Source: Lethocerus indicus (Eukaryota; Arthropoda; Insecta; Hemiptera; Belostomatidae). From it: a DNA stretch of 64,000 nt. Below the pieces are notes generated by a model. The model had not been told where the DNA came from, made no database searches, and saw nothing but the letters and a program-made list of their open reading frames with translations. Location of the stretch: positions 27,804,816-27,868,815 of the forward strand of contig JACDQD010000007.1 in assembly GCA_019843655.1 (NCBI GenBank). The letters are read 5' to 3'. Within the stretch, counting starts at the first letter, position 1, and each line of letters opens with the position of its first letter. Positions 62,204 through 64,000 of the stretch are shown one piece after another. A program made the translations under genes and the position numbers.

Positions 62204-64000
62204 TGGAATTCGTTGAAAATCGAAAATTTAGGTTTTTCGAAAATTTTCACAGATCGTCCCCATATTCCACCCACAAGTGTACCAATGTGAGTTACACTTG
62301 CCCCTGAAACGGCGGGTTGAAAATCGAAAATTTAGGTTTTTCGAAAATTTTCACAGATCGACCCCATATTCCACCCACAAGTGTACCAATGTGAGTTACA
62401 CTTGCCCCTGAAACGGCGGGTTGAAAATCGAAAATTTAGGTTTTTCGAAAATTTTCACAGATCGATCCCATATTCCACCCACAAGTGTACCAATGTGAGT
62501 TACACTTGCCCCTGAAACGGCGGGTTGAAAATCGAAAATTTAGGTTTTTCGAAAATTTTCACAGATCGATCCCATATTCCACCCACAAGTGTACCAATGT
62601 GAGTTACACTTGCCCTGAAACGGCGGCTTGAAAATCGAAAATTTAGGTTTTTCGAAAATTTTCACAGATCGATCCCATATTCCACCCACAAGTGTACCAA
62701 TGTGAGTTACACTTGCCCCTGAAACGGCGGGTTGAAAATCGAAAATTTAGGTTTTTCGAAAATTTTCACAGATCGACCCCATATTCCACCCACAAGTGTA
62801 CCAATGTGAGTTACACTTGCCCCTGAAACGGCGGGTTGAAAATCGAAAATTTAGGTTTTTCGAAAATTTTCACAGATCGACCCCATATTCCACCCACAAG
62901 TGTACCAATGTGAGTTACACTTGCCCCTGAAACGGCGGGTTGAAAATCGAAAATTTAGGTTTTTCGAAAATTTTCACAGATCGATCCCATATTCCACCCA
63001 CAAGTGTACCAATGTGAGTTACACTTGCCCCTGAAACGGCGGGTTGAAAATCGAAAATTTAGGTTTTTCGAAAATTTTCACAGATCGATCCCATATTCCA
63101 CCCACAAGTGTACCAATGTGAGTTACACTTGCCCCTGAAACGGCGGGTTGAAAATCGAAAATTTAGGTTTTTCGAAAATTTTCACAGATCGATCCCATAT
63201 TCCACCCACAAGTGTACCAATGTGAGTTACACTTGCCCCTGAAACGGCGGGTTGAAAATCGAAAATTTAGGTTTTTCGAAAATTTTCACAGATCGATCCC
63301 ATATTCCACCCACAAGTGTACCAATGTGAGTTACACTTGCCCCTGAAACGGCGGGTTGAAAATCGAAAATTTAGGTTTTTCGAAAATTTTCACAGATCGA
63401 TCCCATATTCCACCCACAAGTGTACCAATGTGAGTTACACTTGCCCCTGAAACGGCGGGTTGAAAATCGAAAATTTAGGTTTTTCGAAAATTTTCACAGA
63501 TCGATCCCATATTCCACCCACAAGTGTACCAAAGTGAGTTACACTTGCCCTGAAAGGCGGGTTGAAAATCGAAAATTTAGGTTTTCGAAAATTTTCAAGA
63601 TCGATCCCATATTCCACCCACAAGTGTACCAAAGTGAGTTACACTTGCCCCTAAAAAGGCGGGCTTGAAAATCGAAAATTTAGGTTTTTCGAAAATTTTC
63701 GAATATCGATCCCATATTCCACCCACAAGTGTACCAAAGTGAGTTACACTTGCCCCTAAAAAGGCGGCTTGAAAATCGAAAATTTAGGTTTTTCGAAAAT
63801 TTTCGAATATCGATCCCATATTCCACCCACAAGTGTACCAAAGTGAGTTACACTTGCCCCTGAAAAGGCGGCTTGAAAATCGAAAATTTAGGTTTTCGAA
63901 AATTTTCGACAGATCGATCCCATATTCCACCCACAAGTGTACCAAAGTGAGTTACACTTGCCCCTGAAAAGGCGGCTTGAAAATCGAAAATTTAGGTTTT
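62204..64000 (+). repeat. Satellite array, 104-bp unit, about 17 copies, continuing past the window end
   Basis: ACCAAT of TGTACCAATGTGAGTT recurs at 62281, 62385, 62489 and so on, a period of 104. Units contain CCCATATTCCACCCACAAGT, ACACTTGCCCCTGAAACGGC and CGAAAATTTAGG. Copies between about 62.3 and 63.5 kb are nearly identical. After about 63.52 kb they differ (CAAAGTGAG, AAAAGGCGGCTTG, AATATCGATC). Because 104 is not a multiple of three, the short open frames here are by-products. Confidence 0.95.

Larger units (their letters stand above)
28441..64000. other. Repeat-rich intergenic region, no gene supported
   Basis: No spliced or intact single-exon gene is recognised downstream of the Pax3/7 gene. 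The sequence is a mosaic of the elements listed separately, plus simple repeats. Long unannotated stretches include 33620-34850, 35380-36450, 37450-38900, 41700-42460, 42550-43230, 46660-47780, 51060-52280, 52580-53740, 55200-57320 and 60222-61250. They contain G/A-rich or C/T-rich tracts and unrelated short frames. The frames at 32574-32912 and 60787-61185 are open but resemble nothing I know. Confidence 0.6.

Noticed and set aside
63420..63668. Frame with a repeated peptide, suggesting a repeat protein
   Set aside because: It is translation of the 104-bp satellite. The unit is not a multiple of three, so the frame cannot be maintained across the array.
62204..64000. CRISPR-like regularly spaced repeats
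   Set aside because: Units are contiguous and homogeneous without unique spacers, and the genome is eukaryotic with spliced genes.

Overview
The window is from a eukaryotic, almost certainly arthropod and probably insect, nuclear genome. Genes are sparse. The only coding sequence I can support is four short exons with canonical splice sites, spread over about 24.7 kb. The rest is dominated by degenerate Jockey-type non-LTR retrotransposon relics, small terminal-inverted-repeat DNA elements, microsatellites and satellite-like arrays. CpG does not look depleted by eye. I cannot name the species.

Gene (plus strand, 2881-27584, probable 3' UTR to about 28.44 kb): the 3' portion of a Pax3/7-class gene of the paired/gooseberry/gooseberry-neuro group. 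Exon A (2881-3052) and exon B (5937-6145) together encode a complete paired-class homeodomain with Ser at position 50 and the ending RRARLRKQ. Exon B continues into a nine-His run. Exon C (14600-14819) is Gly/Pro/Gln-rich. Exon D (27260-27584) carries a ten-Ala run and the stop codon. Splice phases agree at all three junctions, giving 307 readable residues. The paired box, octapeptide and start codon are not visible and must lie upstream of the window. The product is expected to be a nuclear DNA-binding transcription factor. Sequence alone does not say which Pax3/7 paralogue it is.

Introns: the 8.5 kb and 12.4 kb introns hold many small elements. These include 'family B' (about 150-205 bp, TA-flanked, TIR beginning TTAGG), 'family A' (TIR with TGTCCCAAAATTAACGCAAG), a TTAA-flanked piggyBac-type MITE, a mariner-type MITE, Jockey relics, a three-copy 240-bp tandem repeat and a long (CT)n/(GA)n palindrome.

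Downstream (28.4-64 kb): no gene is supported. The region is a mosaic of the same families. A striking foldback family ('family C', core CTACTGAAGATGGCGAGCGG) recurs about 30 times across the window, often as long imperfect hairpins. There are also a frameshifted mariner transposase relic, an inverted duplicate pair about 10.6 kb apart, a degenerate short-unit array at two loci, and from about 62.2 kb to the window end a homogeneous 104-bp satellite of about 17 copies.

Most notable: the foldback family, and the fact that the last codons of the Pax3/7 reading frame contain an 18-base match to that family's end. This suggests that the annotated C-terminus is repeat-derived or that the gene model needs revising there.
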